Part shown: positions 8,317-17,829 of the stretch, one piece after another
How the letters are laid out: each line of letters opens with the position of its first letter
Position numbering within the stretch: the first letter of the stretch is position 1
NCBI RefSeq assembly: GCF_014192575.1
Contig: NZ_JACHYC010000001.1
Location: forward strand, 496,001-560,000
DNA length: 64,000 nucleotides
Direction of reading: 5' to 3'
Source of the DNA: Variovorax sp. Sphag1AA
Lineage (GTDB): Bacteria > Pseudomonadota > Gammaproteobacteria > Burkholderiales > Burkholderiaceae_C
Translations under genes and position numbers: made by a program
The notes under the pieces: model-generated
The model's input: only the letters and a program-made list of their open reading frames with translations
Database searches by the model: none
Told to the model about the DNA's origin: nothing

Positions 8317-9429
8317 TCAGCGCGCTGTTTCGAGCCGCCGGCTGTAGCGCGAGAGGCCCCAGCAGATGGCCAGGTAAATCAGCGCCAGGAAGACGTGGCC
8401 GGAGGTCAGGATGTTCGCGTCGCCCACCCATCCGGGCGACTTGGCACCGGTCTCCACCGCACCGAGCAGGTCGTTGACGCCGATCACCGACAGCAGCGTC
8501 GTTTCCTTGATCACCGCGATCATGATGTTGACGAGCGCCGGCACCACCGCGGTGACGGCCTGCGGCAGCACGATGAGGCGCAGGGCATTGAAGTCGCTCA
8601 GGCCGACGGTCGTGGCCGCTTCGAGCTGGCCTCGGCCGATCGATTGCAGCCCGCCGCGGAAGACCTCCGCTGCCATTGCCGCATTGAACAGCGCGAACGC
8701 GGCGAGCGCGCGCGAGAAGAGGTCGACGTTCGAGCCTCTGGGCAAGAACATCGGCACCAGCGTGGCGGCGATGAACAAGATGACCAGCAGCGGCACCGAG
8801 CGCATGGTTTCGACAAACGCAATGCAGAGCCAGCGCACCACCGGCAGCCGGCGCGAGCGGCGGCCGAGTGCAAGCAGGAGGCCCAACGGGAGCGCGGTCG
8901 CGAACGTGGCCAGGGTGACGACGAGCGTCAGCAGCAGGCCGCCCCAGCGCGTCGGCGGCACGAAAGGCAACACGCCACCGCCCAGCAACAGCAGGAAGAA
9001 CAGCACCGGCATGCAGACGAAGCCCACCAGCACGCGCTGCAGGCTCGCACCGTCCGCGCGACGAACCACCCAGGTCCAGAACAGCGCGAAGGCCGCGAAG
9101 CAGGTCCAGGCGCGCCACAACTGGTCCGACGGATAGTCGCCGACCAGCCAGGGCTTCCATCGAGAAATCACGAAGGCCCAGCAGGCGCCTCGGCTGTCGG
9201 GGCATGACTCGCTCGATGGGCCTGTCCAGTGCGCATGGACGATCGCCCAGTCGAAGAAGCGCCATATCGCAAACACGAATACGGCCAGCAACACCAGCGA
9301 GATCGCTCCCATCACTGGGCCCGGAAACCAAGTCCGTTGCCAACGGGTGAGCGCCGAGGTCGCGCTGACCGGCGCAGCGCGCGGAGCGACGAGTGCCTCG
9401 CGTACGAAGCGGCTCATCTCAGCGGCCAT
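8317..9429 (-). CDS. aapM: Amino-acid ABC transporter permease, AapM type
   Basis: This is one of two inner-membrane permeases of a polar-amino-acid ABC importer (370 residues). It has about eight hydrophobic segments and an extended first extracytoplasmic region after the first membrane helix, as in AapM. The C-terminal half holds the binding-protein-dependent permease signature region, with EVFRGGLQSIGRGQLEAATTVGL and LPQAVTAVVPALVN. The ATG at 9429 overlaps the end of aapQ by 11 bases. It pairs with AapQ to form the channel and docks on the ATPase encoded next. Confidence 0.92.
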   Translation of the reverse strand: MAAEMSRFVREALVAPRAAPVSATSALTRWQRTWFPGPVMGAISLVLLAVFVFAIWRFFDWAIVHAHWTGPSSESCPDSRGACWAFVISRWKPWLVGDYPSDQLWRAWTCFAAFALFWTWVVRRADGASLQRVLVGFVCMPVLFFLLLLGGGVLPFVPPTRWGGLLLTLVVTLATFATALPLGLLLALGRRSRRLPVVRWLCIAFVETMRSVPLLVILFIAATLVPMFLPRGSNVDLFSRALAAFALFNAAMAAEVFRGGLQSIGRGQLEAATTVGLSDFNALRLIVLPQAVTAVVPALVNIMIAVIKETTLLSVIGVNDLLGAVETGAKSPGWVGDANILTSGHVFLALIYLAICWGLSRYSRRLETAR

Positions 9430-10417
9430 GGTGTTTCGTCAGTTGGCGATTCGCGAGGTTCACTACCAACGCGATGACGAGGTTGATGGCTGCATACAGC
9501 ACGACGACCAAAGCCATCGCTTCGAGCGCCTGCCCGGTCTGACTCAGCACCGTGCCGCCGACGATCTGCATGACATCCGGGTAGCCGATGGCTGCGGCGA
9601 GCGACGAGGCCTTGGCGAGCGTCTGGTACTGCCCGCCGGATGCCGGCAACGCGACGCGCAGGGCTTGCGGCAACACGATGAGGAACGCAGCGCGTACGCC
9701 GCTCAAGCCCACCGTGGCCGCGGCTTCGGACTGCCCGCGAGGCACCGACAGGATGCCCGCCCGAAAGATCTCCGCGAGGAAGGCGCTGTTGTAGATCGAG
9801 AGGCCAAGCGTCAACGCGATGAGTTCCGGAAGCAACGCGATGCCGCCGCTGACGCTGAAGCCTTCGGCGATGGGCATGTCCCATCCACTCGATGTCAGGT
9901 GTGGAAGGAACAGCCCCCGGTTGTTCAGCAGCGCAGGGCCGATATGCAGGCTGTCACCGACATCCGGTAGCAGCGCGATTGCAGAGAAGTACCAGAAGAA
10001 GATCTGGAGCAGCATGGGGATGTTGCGGAACACCTCCACGTAGGCGGTCGATGCGCTGCGAACCAGCGGATGTGTGCTGAGTCGGCCGAAGGCTATGAGG
10101 AGTGCGATGGCCGTGCTCAGCAGGATCGCCAGCGTGACCACCAGCAGCGTGTTGAGGGCGGCAATGACGATTGCATCGCCGTAGGTCGACGATGGGCCGA
10201 ACGGCACCAGCGTCTGCGCGATCTCGAAGCCCGCGTTGGTCCGCAGGAAGCCCCAGCCGATAGACACCCCCAGCGTGCGAGCGTTGACCACGAAGTTGGC
10301 GATGCCGCGCCACGCGAGCCATCCGATCACGGCCAATAGCAGGATCTGCCCGACATAGCCCGGCAACCGTTCCATGAAAACGGCGCGAGACATCTTCGAG
10401 CGGCGAGGGGCCGTCAT
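9419..10417 (-). CDS. aapQ: Amino-acid ABC transporter permease, AapQ type
   Basis: This is the second permease subunit (332 residues). It starts with a membrane helix (GQILLLAVIGWLAWRGI), then the periplasmic stretch with GFEIAQTLVPFGPSSTYGDA typical of AapQ. The EAA-type loop that contacts the ATPase reads AEIFRAGILSVPRGQSEAAATVGL. It is slightly shorter than the rhizobial protein (about 400 residues), the difference lying in the periplasmic loop. It follows the binding-protein gene by 34 bases and overlaps aapM, so co-translation of the two permeases is likely. Confidence 0.92.
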   Translation of the reverse strand: MTAPRRSKMSRAVFMERLPGYVGQILLLAVIGWLAWRGIANFVVNARTLGVSIGWGFLRTNAGFEIAQTLVPFGPSSTYGDAIVIAALNTLLVVTLAILLSTAIALLIAFGRLSTHPLVRSASTAYVEVFRNIPMLLQIFFWYFSAIALLPDVGDSLHIGPALLNNRGLFLPHLTSSGWDMPIAEGFSVSGGIALLPELIALTLGLSIYNSAFLAEIFRAGILSVPRGQSEAAATVGLSGVRAAFLIVLPQALRVALPASGGQYQTLAKASSLAAAIGYPDVMQIVGGTVLSQTGQALEAMALVVVLYAAINLVIALVVNLANRQLTKHHGR

Positions 10418-10451
10418 GCACGAACCGGGCGCGCGAGGCGCCGCGTCACAG

Positions 10452-11483
10452 TCAGCGAACGGGGATCGCCATCATCAGGCCGCCGTTGGCGACCAGCGCA
10501 TTACGACCGCGGTCAAGGCGCAGAGGCGTCTTGGGGCCGACATTGCGATCCCACACATCGCCGTAGTTGCCCACCGCCTTGATGGCCTTGTAGGCCCAGT
10601 CGGCGTTCACACCCAGCTTGACGCCGAGATCACCGTTGACGCCCAGCAGGCGCTGCACGTCAGGGCTTTGCGAATTGCGCTGTTCATCGACATTGGCCTG
10701 CGTGACACCGAGTTCCTCGGCCGCCACCAGCGCGTTCATCGTGAAGCGCACCACGGCTTCCCAGCGCGGCTGGCCTTGCGCCACGATCGGCCCGATGGGT
10801 TCGTTGGACACCGTCTCCGCCAGCACCTTGTACTCGTCACGGTTCGGCAGCTTGGCGAGGCGGGCGGCGAGGCCCGAGCGGTCGTTGATGGCTGCATCGC
10901 AGCGCTTGCCGACGAAGGCGTCCCACGCCTGCTCCTGCGAGGCGAAGGTGACGATCTTGTATTTGAGGTTGTGCGCGCGGAAGTAGTCCGCCACGATCAG
11001 TTCCGACGTGCTGCCCTGCGCGGTGCAGATGGTCGCGTTGTTCAGGTCGGCGATCTTGCTGGCCTTCGACTTGGTGGTCACCGCGAAGCCCTGGCCGTCG
11101 AAGAACATCACCTTGGGGAACTTGAGGCCGCTCACGTCGCGGCTCTGCGTCCAGGTAAAGCGGTGTGTGAGCACGTCGACCGCACCGGTGGGCAGGCCCG
11201 CGAATGCGGTCTTCAGGTCCATCGGCGTGAGTTCGATCTTGGTGGCATCGCCCAGCGTTGCAGCGGCGATGGCCCTGCACAGGTCGATGTCGAAGCCTTC
11301 GCGCTTGCCGGCGTTGTCCTCGGCCGAGAAGCCGGGTGCTGCGAGCGTCACGCCGCACTTGACGGTGCCGCGGGCTTTCACGTCATCGAGTACGTCGGCG
11401 CGCGCGGCGCCGGTCAATGCCGCGAGGGCGGAGAGTCCGATCAAAGTCTGGCGAGCGTGCGCCGGGATCCTGGGGATGCGCAT
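10452..11483 (-). CDS. aapJ: Periplasmic amino-acid-binding protein, AapJ type
   Basis: This 343-residue solute-binding protein of family 3 starts with a signal peptide ending near ALTGAARA. KCGVTLAAPGFSAED, GFDIDLCRAIAAATLGD, VDVLTHRFTWTQSRD and FFDGQGFAV are closely AapJ-like, and GNYGDVWDRN is typical of the C-terminal lobe. It captures L-amino acids in the periplasm and delivers them to AapQM. It is the first gene of the operon; the 87 bases upstream (to the preceding same-strand gene) should hold the promoter. Ligand preference cannot be read from the sequence. Confidence 0.93.
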   Translation of the reverse strand: MRIPRIPAHARQTLIGLSALAALTGAARADVLDDVKARGTVKCGVTLAAPGFSAEDNAGKREGFDIDLCRAIAAATLGDATKIELTPMDLKTAFAGLPTGAVDVLTHRFTWTQSRDVSGLKFPKVMFFDGQGFAVTTKSKASKIADLNNATICTAQGSTSELIVADYFRAHNLKYKIVTFASQEQAWDAFVGKRCDAAINDRSGLAARLAKLPNRDEYKVLAETVSNEPIGPIVAQGQPRWEAVVRFTMNALVAAEELGVTQANVDEQRNSQSPDVQRLLGVNGDLGVKLGVNADWAYKAIKAVGNYGDVWDRNVGPKTPLRLDRGRNALVANGGLMMAIPVR

Positions 11484-11570
11484 GTTGTCTCTGATTCTTT
11501 GTGGTTGGATCGCGGGCAGCGTAGCACCGGCAATCCATGAATCAGACCCTAGGAAACCCTGTCCGGGGCG

Positions 11571-12827
11571 CTACTCCCCGCGCAGTGCGCGATCGAAATC
11601 CGCGATCAGCTCTTCAGCATCTTCCAGCCCGACCGAGACGCGGACCAGCCCGTCCGCGATGCCCATCTGCGCACGCACCGCGGCGCCGGCTTCCCAGAAG
11701 ATCGTCGGCGCGACGGGAATGATCAGCGTGCGGTTGTCGCCCAGCCCTGTAGCCTTGATCGGCAGTTGCAGGCGATTGAGCGTCGCCTGCATGTCGAGAC
11801 CGTCGCGCAGTTCGAACGCCATCAGCCATGAGCCCGCCTTGAAGTGCTTGACCGCAAGCGCGTGCTGCGGATGGCTTTCGAGCATGGGGTAGTGCACTGC
11901 CGCAATGGACGGGTGGCTCTGCAGAAAGCGCGCAAGCGACAGCGCGGTGGCGCTGGTCTGCGCGACGCGCAACGCGAGCGTCTCCGCGCCAAGGCTGATG
12001 CGGTGCGCCTGTTCCGGCGACAGCGTTGCGCCCATGTCGCGCAGCGCCTTCTTGCGCAACTGCTGCAGCCCCTGCTGACGCGGATCGACATTGCGATAGC
12101 TCGGCGAGATGTTGGGATAGGCCGCCCAGTCGAAGAGGCCTGTGTCGGTGACCGCACCGCCAAGAGCTGCACCGTGGCCCGCGATCGTCTTCGTCAGCGA
12201 ATTGATCACCAGCCCGGCACCGACGGTCTTCGGGCGGAAGATGGCGGGGGAGGTGATGGTGTTGTCCACCACATAAAGGATTCCGCGCTCGCGGCACAGC
12301 GCACCGATGGCGTCGAGATCCGGCACCTGCGTGCCCGGATTCGCCACCGTCTCGACGAACACCATCCGCGTATTAGGCTTCAATGCGGCGCGCACGTTTT
12401 CGACGGCGCAGGCGTTGACCTTCGACACCTCGATGCCGAGGTCGCCCATCGTGCCGAACAGGCTGTTGGTGTTGCCGAAGACGAACTGGCTCGACACCAG
12501 GTGATCGCCCGCGCGCAGCAGCGTGAGGAAGATCGCGGTCAGTGCGGCCATGCCGGTCGAGAACGACACGGTGCCGATGCCGCCTTCCAGCAGGGTGATC
12601 TTGTTTTCGAGCGCAGCACTGGTTGGCGTGCCCTGGCGTGCATAGTTGAAGCCGCCCTTGAGCGTGCCCTGGAACACACCGATCAGATCTTCGACACGGT
12701 CGAAGCCGTATTGCACCGAGGTGTGAATCGGCTTGTGGATGGCCCCGTGCTCGACGCCGAAGCGGCGGTCGGCATGCACGGTGGCGGATGGGGGCAGTGG
12801 GCCCTTGTCGTTTTCAGCGTTGCTCAT
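11571..12827 (-). CDS. Cystathionine gamma-synthase family PLP enzyme
   Basis: This 418-residue Cys/Met-metabolism PLP enzyme has NYARQGTPTSAALENKITLLEGG, a strong family signature, and FSTGMAAL for phosphate binding. INSLTKTIAGHG carries the PLP lysine at about residue 213. The family covers cystathionine gamma-synthase, cystathionine lyases, O-acylhomoserine sulfhydrylases and methionine gamma-lyase, and I cannot separate them here. It starts 3 bases after serB and is probably in the mfd-serB transcription unit, which gives a loose link to serine/cysteine/methionine metabolism. Confidence 0.87.
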   Translation of the reverse strand: MSNAENDKGPLPPSATVHADRRFGVEHGAIHKPIHTSVQYGFDRVEDLIGVFQGTLKGGFNYARQGTPTSAALENKITLLEGGIGTVSFSTGMAALTAIFLTLLRAGDHLVSSQFVFGNTNSLFGTMGDLGIEVSKVNACAVENVRAALKPNTRMVFVETVANPGTQVPDLDAIGALCRERGILYVVDNTITSPAIFRPKTVGAGLVINSLTKTIAGHGAALGGAVTDTGLFDWAAYPNISPSYRNVDPRQQGLQQLRKKALRDMGATLSPEQAHRISLGAETLALRVAQTSATALSLARFLQSHPSIAAVHYPMLESHPQHALAVKHFKAGSWLMAFELRDGLDMQATLNRLQLPIKATGLGDNRTLIIPVAPTIFWEAGAAVRAQMGIADGLVRVSVGLEDAEELIADFDRALRGE

Positions 12828-12830
12828 ATC

Positions 12831-13541
12831 TCACCTCAGCACTTCGAGCAGGCGGTCCAGCCCGCCTTCATTGATCGCGACCATGGCCTGCTCGCGCACC
12901 TTCGGCTTTGCGTGGAAAGCCACTGAAAGGCCCGCTTCGCCCATCATCGGCAGGTCGTTCGCGCCGTCGCCGACGGCGATGGCTTCCTGCGGCGAGATAC
13001 CGAGCAGCGATGCGACTTCGAGCATCGTGCGCCGCTTTTCCGCGCCGTCGCAGATGTCACCCCACGATTGCTGCACCACCTCGCCGGTGAGCTTGCCGTC
13101 TGCTTCGTCGAGCAGGTTGGAGCGTGCGAAGTCGATGCCGAGCCGATCCTTCACGCGGTTCGCGAAGAAGGTGAAGCCGCCAGAGACCAGCAGCACCTTG
13201 AGGCCGGCGGCCTTGCAGGCGCCCACCAGTTGCTCCGCACCGGGATTGAGCTTCAGGCGCTCGTCGTAGACCTTCTGCAGTGCATCGACCGGCACCCCCT
13301 TCAGCAGCGCGACGCGGCGGCGCAGGCTTTCCTTGAAGTCCTTGATCTCGCCGCGCATCGTGGCTTCGGTGATCGCGGCGACCTCGGCCTTCTTGCCGAC
13401 CGCATCGGCGATCTCGTCGATGCATTCGATGTTGATCAGCGTCGAGTCCATGTCGAAAGCGATCAGCTTGAAATCGGCCAGTGCGAGCGGCGGCGTGAAG
13501 CGCTGCACGACGAGGCCGGGAGAGATTTCCTTGGAGGTCAT
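12831..13541 (-). CDS. serB: Phosphoserine phosphatase
   Basis: SerB hydrolyses O-phosphoserine to L-serine, the last step of serine synthesis. This HAD-family protein has the nucleophile motif FDMDSTLI near residue 30, motif II LLVSGGFTFFA, and motif III/IV GDGANDLPMM. CIDEIA directly after motif I is typical of SerB. At 236 residues it lacks the N-terminal ACT-like extension of Escherichia coli SerB (322 residues); the short form is common in betaproteobacteria. Its ATG overlaps the mfd stop (ATGA), indicating coupled translation. Confidence 0.95.
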   Translation of the reverse strand: MTSKEISPGLVVQRFTPPLALADFKLIAFDMDSTLINIECIDEIADAVGKKAEVAAITEATMRGEIKDFKESLRRRVALLKGVPVDALQKVYDERLKLNPGAEQLVGACKAAGLKVLLVSGGFTFFANRVKDRLGIDFARSNLLDEADGKLTGEVVQQSWGDICDGAEKRRTMLEVASLLGISPQEAIAVGDGANDLPMMGEAGLSVAFHAKPKVREQAMVAINEGGLDRLLEVLR

Positions 13542-16500
13542 ACCGATGCGGTTTCCTGTACTTTGGGCTGGCCCAGACTGCGGAGCACGTCGCGCACCAT
13601 CTGCGCGCGGTCCTTGGGCTCCTTGAGCTCACGCTCGATGCGCAGCTTTTCGTTGCCGGCGAGCTTGATGTGCCTGTTCTTCTGGATGAGGTTGATGATG
13701 TTCATCGAATCGACCGGCGGGTCTTTCTTGAACGTGATGTTGATGACGCCCGGCGCGGCATCGACCTTGGTCACGCCGTAGGGCAGCGCGAGCACACGCA
13801 GGCGATGCATGTCGATCAGCGTCTGCGCCTGCGGCGGCAGCTTGCCGAAGCGGTCGACGATCTCTTCGAGCAGCATGTCGATCTGGTCGGAGGTCTTTGC
13901 GGTCGCGAGCTTCTTGTAGAACGACAGGCGCAGGTGCACATCGCCGCAGTAGTCGTCGGGCAGCAGGGCGGGGGCGTGCAGATTGATCTCGGTCGTCACC
14001 GACAGCGGCGACAGCAGGTCGGGCTCCTTGCCTGCCTTGAGCGAGCGCACCGCCTCGGACAGCATCTCGTTGTAGAGCTGGAAGCCGATCTCCATCATGT
14101 TGCCGCTCTGGTTCTCGCCGAGCACCTCGCCCGCGCCCCGGATCTCCAGGTCGTGCATCGCGAGGTAGAAGCCGGAGCCGAGTTCTTCCATCTGCTGGAT
14201 GGCGTCCAGCCGCTGAGCGGCCTGCTTGGTGAGGCCGTCGATGTCCGGCACCATCAGATAGGCATAGGCCTGATGGTGGCTTCGCCCGACGCGTCCGCGC
14301 AACTGGTGCAACTGCGCGAGGCCGAACTTGTCGGCGCGGCTCATCACGATGGTGTTGGCGCTCGGCACGTCGATGCCGGTCTCGATGATGGTCGAGCACA
14401 GCAGCATGTTGTAGCGCTGGGCCACGAAGTCGCGCATCACACGCTCCAGCTCGCGCTCGGGCATCTGGCCGTGGGCGACCGCGATGCGGGCCTCGGGCAG
14501 GATCTCTTCCAGCTTCTGGCGGCGGTTCTCGATGGTCTCGACCTCGTTGTGCAGGAAGTAGACCTGCCCGCCGCGCTTGAGCTCGCGCAGCACGGCCTCG
14601 CGGATCACGCCGGTGCCTTCGTTGCGTACGAAAGTCTTGATGGCCAGGCGCCGCTGCGGCGCAGTGGCGATCACGCTGAGGTCGCGCAGCCCTTCGAGTG
14701 CCATGCCCAGCGTTCGCGGGATCGGCGTCGCGGTCAGCGTGAGCACGTCGACCTCGGCACGCATCGCCTTCATCGCTTCCTTATGGCGCACGCCGAAGCG
14801 GTGTTCCTCGTCGATGATCAGCAGGCCGAGGTTCTTGAACTGGACCGATTGCGAAAGCAGCTTGTGCGTGCCGACCACGATGTCGACGCTGCCGTCGGCC
14901 AGCCCCTTCGCGGCGGTGGTGATTTCCTTGGCCGAACGGAAGCGGCTCATCTCCGCGACCTTGACCGGCCATTTCGCGAAACGGTCGACCAGCGTCTGGT
15001 AGTGCTGTTCCGCGAGCAGCGTGGTCGGCGCGAGGAAGGCGACCTGCTTGCCACCCGTCACCGCGACGAAGGCGGCGCGCAACGCAACCTCGGTCTTGCC
15101 GAAGCCCACGTCGCCGCAGACGAGGCGGTCCATCGGGCGCGGCGAGATCATGTCCTGGATGACCGCGTGGATCGCAGCCTTCTGATCGGCGGTCTCGTCG
15201 AAGCCGAAGTCGTTGGCGAACACCTCGTAGTCGGCTGCGGAGAAGCGGAAGGCATAGCCTTCGCGCGCCGCACGGCGGGCATAGATGTTGAGCAACTCGG
15301 CGGCCGAGTCGCGCACCTGCTCGGCGGCCTTGCGCTTGGCCTTTTCCCATTGGCCGGAGCCGAGCTTGTGCAGCGGCGCTTCGTCGGCGCTCACGCCGGT
15401 ATAGCGGCTGATGAGATGCAACTGCGAGACCGGAACGTAGAGCGTCGCCTTGTCGGCGTATTCCAGATGCAGCATCTCCTGCATCAATGGTTTGCCGTCG
15501 GGACCCGTGCCCTGGCCGAGGTCCATGTTGATGAGGCCCCGGTAGCGGCCGATGCCGTGCGCCGAGTGCACGATGGGGTCGCCCACCGCGAGTTCGCTCA
15601 GGTCCTTGATCAGCGCTTCGACGTCGCTGACCTGTTCCTGCTTGCGATTGCGCCGGCGCGCTGAGGGCGCAGCGGCAAAGAGTTCGGTCTCGGTAACGAA
15701 GTCGATGCCCTGTTCGCGCCACGCGAAGCCGGCGACCAGCGCGGCGGTGGCGATGCCGATCTTTTCATCAGGCGAGGCTTCGAACTCGGCCAGAGAGTCG
15801 AAGGCCGGTGGGCCAACGCCGCTGGCTCGCAGGAAGTCCAGCAGGCTTTCACGACGGCCGTCGCTTTCTGCGATGAACAGCACCCGGTGCGGCGTCGCCT
15901 TGATGTGGTCCTTGAGCTTGACCAGCGGATCGTCCGCGCCGCGCACCACGGCGAAGGGCGGCAGGACGTCGAATTCCGCATAAGGCGCATCGGTGGGTAC
16001 GTCGCCGCGCAGCGCAAGCTGGGCGTGCGGCTTGGCGCGCTGATAGAACTGCTCGGCGTTCAGGAACAGCGCCTCGGGCGGCAGCGCAGGGCGCTCCGGA
16101 TCGCCACGCACGAGGCGGTAGCGTTCGCTGGTGTCCTGCCAGAAGTTCTGGAACGCGGGCTCCAAGTCGCCGTGCAGCACCAGGGTCGCGTCCGTGCCGA
16201 GGTAGTCGAACACCGTGGCCGTTTCTTCGAAGAAGAGCGGGAGGTAGTACTCGATCCCGGCGGTGGCGACGCCGTTCCCCATGTCCTTGTAGATGCGGCT
16301 GCGGGTGGGGTCGCCTTCGAGCAGCTCACGCCACCGGCTGCGGAATCGCGCGCGGGCGTCGTCGTCCATCGGAAACTCGCGGCCTGGTAGCAGGCGCACT
16401 TCCGGCACGGGGTAGAGGCTGCGCTGCGTATCGGGGTCGAAGGTGCGGATGGAGTCGATCTCGTTGTCGAACAGATCGACCCGGTACGGCACCGGCGAGC

Positions 16501-17020
16501 CCATCGGGAACAGGTCGATCAGCCCGCCGCGCACAGCGTATTCGCCCGGACTCACCACCTGCGTCACGTGGCTGTAGCCGGCCAGCGTGAGCTGGGCCTT
16601 GAGCTTGGCCTCTTCCAGCTTCTGACCGCTCTTGAAATGGAAGGTGTAGCCCGCGAGGAAGCCCGGTGGCGCGAGGCGGTAGAGAGCCGTCGTAGCCGGG
16701 ATGATCACCACGTCGGCATCCTTCTGGCTGATGCGCCAGAGGGTCGCGAGGCGTTCGCTGATCAGGTCCTGGTGCGGCGAGAAGTTGTCGTAGGGCAGCG
16801 TTTCCCAGTCGGGGAAGAGCGCGCAGCGCAGCTCGGGCGCAAAGAAGACGATCTCGTCGATCAACCGCTGAGCGTCGTTGGCATCGGCGGTGAAGACGGC
16901 GGTCGCGCGACCGGCGGCTTTCTCGCGCCCGGCCAGTTGCGCAAGCATCAGTGCATCGGCCGACAGGGGCGGGCGGGGCAGCGTGAAGCGCTTGCCGGCC
17001 GTGAGTTGGGGGAGGTCCAT
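13538..17020 (-). CDS. mfd: Transcription-repair coupling factor
   Basis: Mfd is the DNA translocase that removes RNA polymerase stalled at lesions and recruits UvrA. The 1160-residue protein begins MDLPQLTAGKRFTLP. Its N-terminal third is the UvrB-like module (residues 1-350). The CarD-like RNA-polymerase-interacting domain lies near residue 477 (DPIVHSAHGIGRYRG). The RecG-like motor has Walker A GDVGFGKTE at about 633, IDEEHRFGVRHKEAM at about 734, and TLTATPIPRTLGMAL, followed by the TRG region and the C-terminal autoinhibitory domain. Usual family length is about 1150. It is divergent from ispD with a 98-base gap containing an inverted repeat. Confidence 0.97.
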   Translation of the reverse strand: MDLPQLTAGKRFTLPRPPLSADALMLAQLAGREKAAGRATAVFTADANDAQRLIDEIVFFAPELRCALFPDWETLPYDNFSPHQDLISERLATLWRISQKDADVVIIPATTALYRLAPPGFLAGYTFHFKSGQKLEEAKLKAQLTLAGYSHVTQVVSPGEYAVRGGLIDLFPMGSPVPYRVDLFDNEIDSIRTFDPDTQRSLYPVPEVRLLPGREFPMDDDARARFRSRWRELLEGDPTRSRIYKDMGNGVATAGIEYYLPLFFEETATVFDYLGTDATLVLHGDLEPAFQNFWQDTSERYRLVRGDPERPALPPEALFLNAEQFYQRAKPHAQLALRGDVPTDAPYAEFDVLPPFAVVRGADDPLVKLKDHIKATPHRVLFIAESDGRRESLLDFLRASGVGPPAFDSLAEFEASPDEKIGIATAALVAGFAWREQGIDFVTETELFAAAPSARRRNRKQEQVSDVEALIKDLSELAVGDPIVHSAHGIGRYRGLINMDLGQGTGPDGKPLMQEMLHLEYADKATLYVPVSQLHLISRYTGVSADEAPLHKLGSGQWEKAKRKAAEQVRDSAAELLNIYARRAAREGYAFRFSAADYEVFANDFGFDETADQKAAIHAVIQDMISPRPMDRLVCGDVGFGKTEVALRAAFVAVTGGKQVAFLAPTTLLAEQHYQTLVDRFAKWPVKVAEMSRFRSAKEITTAAKGLADGSVDIVVGTHKLLSQSVQFKNLGLLIIDEEHRFGVRHKEAMKAMRAEVDVLTLTATPIPRTLGMALEGLRDLSVIATAPQRRLAIKTFVRNEGTGVIREAVLRELKRGGQVYFLHNEVETIENRRQKLEEILPEARIAVAHGQMPERELERVMRDFVAQRYNMLLCSTIIETGIDVPSANTIVMSRADKFGLAQLHQLRGRVGRSHHQAYAYLMVPDIDGLTKQAAQRLDAIQQMEELGSGFYLAMHDLEIRGAGEVLGENQSGNMMEIGFQLYNEMLSEAVRSLKAGKEPDLLSPLSVTTEINLHAPALLPDDYCGDVHLRLSFYKKLATAKTSDQIDMLLEEIVDRFGKLPPQAQTLIDMHRLRVLALPYGVTKVDAAPGVINITFKKDPPVDSMNIINLIQKNRHIKLAGNEKLRIERELKEPKDRAQMVRDVLRSLGQPKVQETASV

Positions 17021-17040
17021 GAAGTGCCTGGAAATGCAGA

Positions 17041-17068
17041 ACACCCCGCGCCGACCGGCGAGGGGTGT
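17041..17068. promoter_or_regulatory. Imperfect inverted repeat between mfd and ispD
   Basis: ACACCCC (17041-17047) pairs with GGGGTGT (17062-17068), and inside it GCC pairs with GGC around GACC. It sits in the shared promoter region of two divergent genes, with a candidate -10 (TAGAAT) at 17081-17086 on the plus strand. It could be an operator or a hairpin in the mfd leader; there is no U-tract. Confidence 0.45.
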
Positions 17069-17118
17069 GAAAGGCGATTCTAGAATGGCTGCCCCGTTCA
17101 CGCAGGCCGCTCGCAACC

Positions 17119-17829
17119 ATGTCCGTTTCCCGTCTTTACGTGTTGATTCCCTGCGCCGGCACCGGCAGCCGCGCCGGTGGAAAAGGGCCCAAGCAGTACC
17201 AGCGGATCGGGGGCCGGCCCATGGTCGAGCACACCTTGGAGGTCTTCCGGTCCCTCAAGGGCGTCTTTGCCGGCGTCGCGCTGGTGGTTTCTCCGGAGGA
17301 TTCGGATGTCGGCATCGTTCTGCAGCGCTTTCCGGCCGATGGGGAACATCTGTTCCGCGTCGGTGGCGCCACCCGCGCCGCGACGGTGCGCAACGGGCTG
17401 ACTTCATTGCGGCAGGCCGGTGCAGGTGCGCACGACTGGGTGCTTGTGCATGACGCGGCGCGCTGCCTCGTCACCCCCACGCAGATCGAAGCGCTGATCG
17501 CCGCCTGCGAGCACGATGCCGTCGGCGGGCTGCTCGCGCATCGGCTGGCGGACACGCTCAAGGTCGCATCGCCCGACGGCCGAGTGGCGAGCACTGCGAC
17601 ACGCGCCGACAAATGGCTGGCCCAGACCCCGCAGATGTTCCGCATCGGGATGCTGCTCGACGCGCTCGAGCGCGCCGGCGATTCGGTGACTGACGAGGCC
17701 AGTGCGATCGAAGCCCTCGGGCTCGCGCCGCTGCTGGTGCCGGGCAGCGGCCAGAACTTCAAATTGACCTATCCGGAGGATTTCGCGCTCGCGGATGCCA
17801 TCCTGCGCAGCCGGAAGATCCAACCATGA
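17119..17829 (+). CDS. ispD: 2-C-methyl-D-erythritol 4-phosphate cytidylyltransferase
   Basis: This is the third enzyme of the MEP isoprenoid pathway, making CDP-methylerythritol from CTP and MEP. The 236-residue protein opens with the nucleotide-binding loop [18 protein letters not shown]. It carries VHDAARCLV with the metal-binding Asp, and near its end [11 protein letters not shown] and [12 protein letters not shown], all standard IspD features. The ATG lies 98 bases from the divergent mfd start. The TGA overlaps the ispF ATG (ATGA), the usual betaproteobacterial ispDF arrangement. Confidence 0.96.
   Translation: MSVSRLYVLIPCAGTGSRAGGKGPKQYQRIGGRPMVEHTLEVFRSLKGVFAGVALVVSPEDSDVGIVLQRFPADGEHLFRVGGATRAATVRNGLTSLRQAGAGAHDWVLVHDAARCLVTPTQIEALIAACEHDAVGGLLAHRLADTLKVASPDGRVASTATRADKWLAQTPQMFRIGMLLDALERAGDSVTDEASAIEALGLAPLLVPGSGQNFKLTYPEDFALADAILRSRKIQP

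Noticed and set aside
13670..15664. A 664-codon open frame opposite mfd
   Set aside because: Shadow of mfd with strongly biased composition and no ribosome site.
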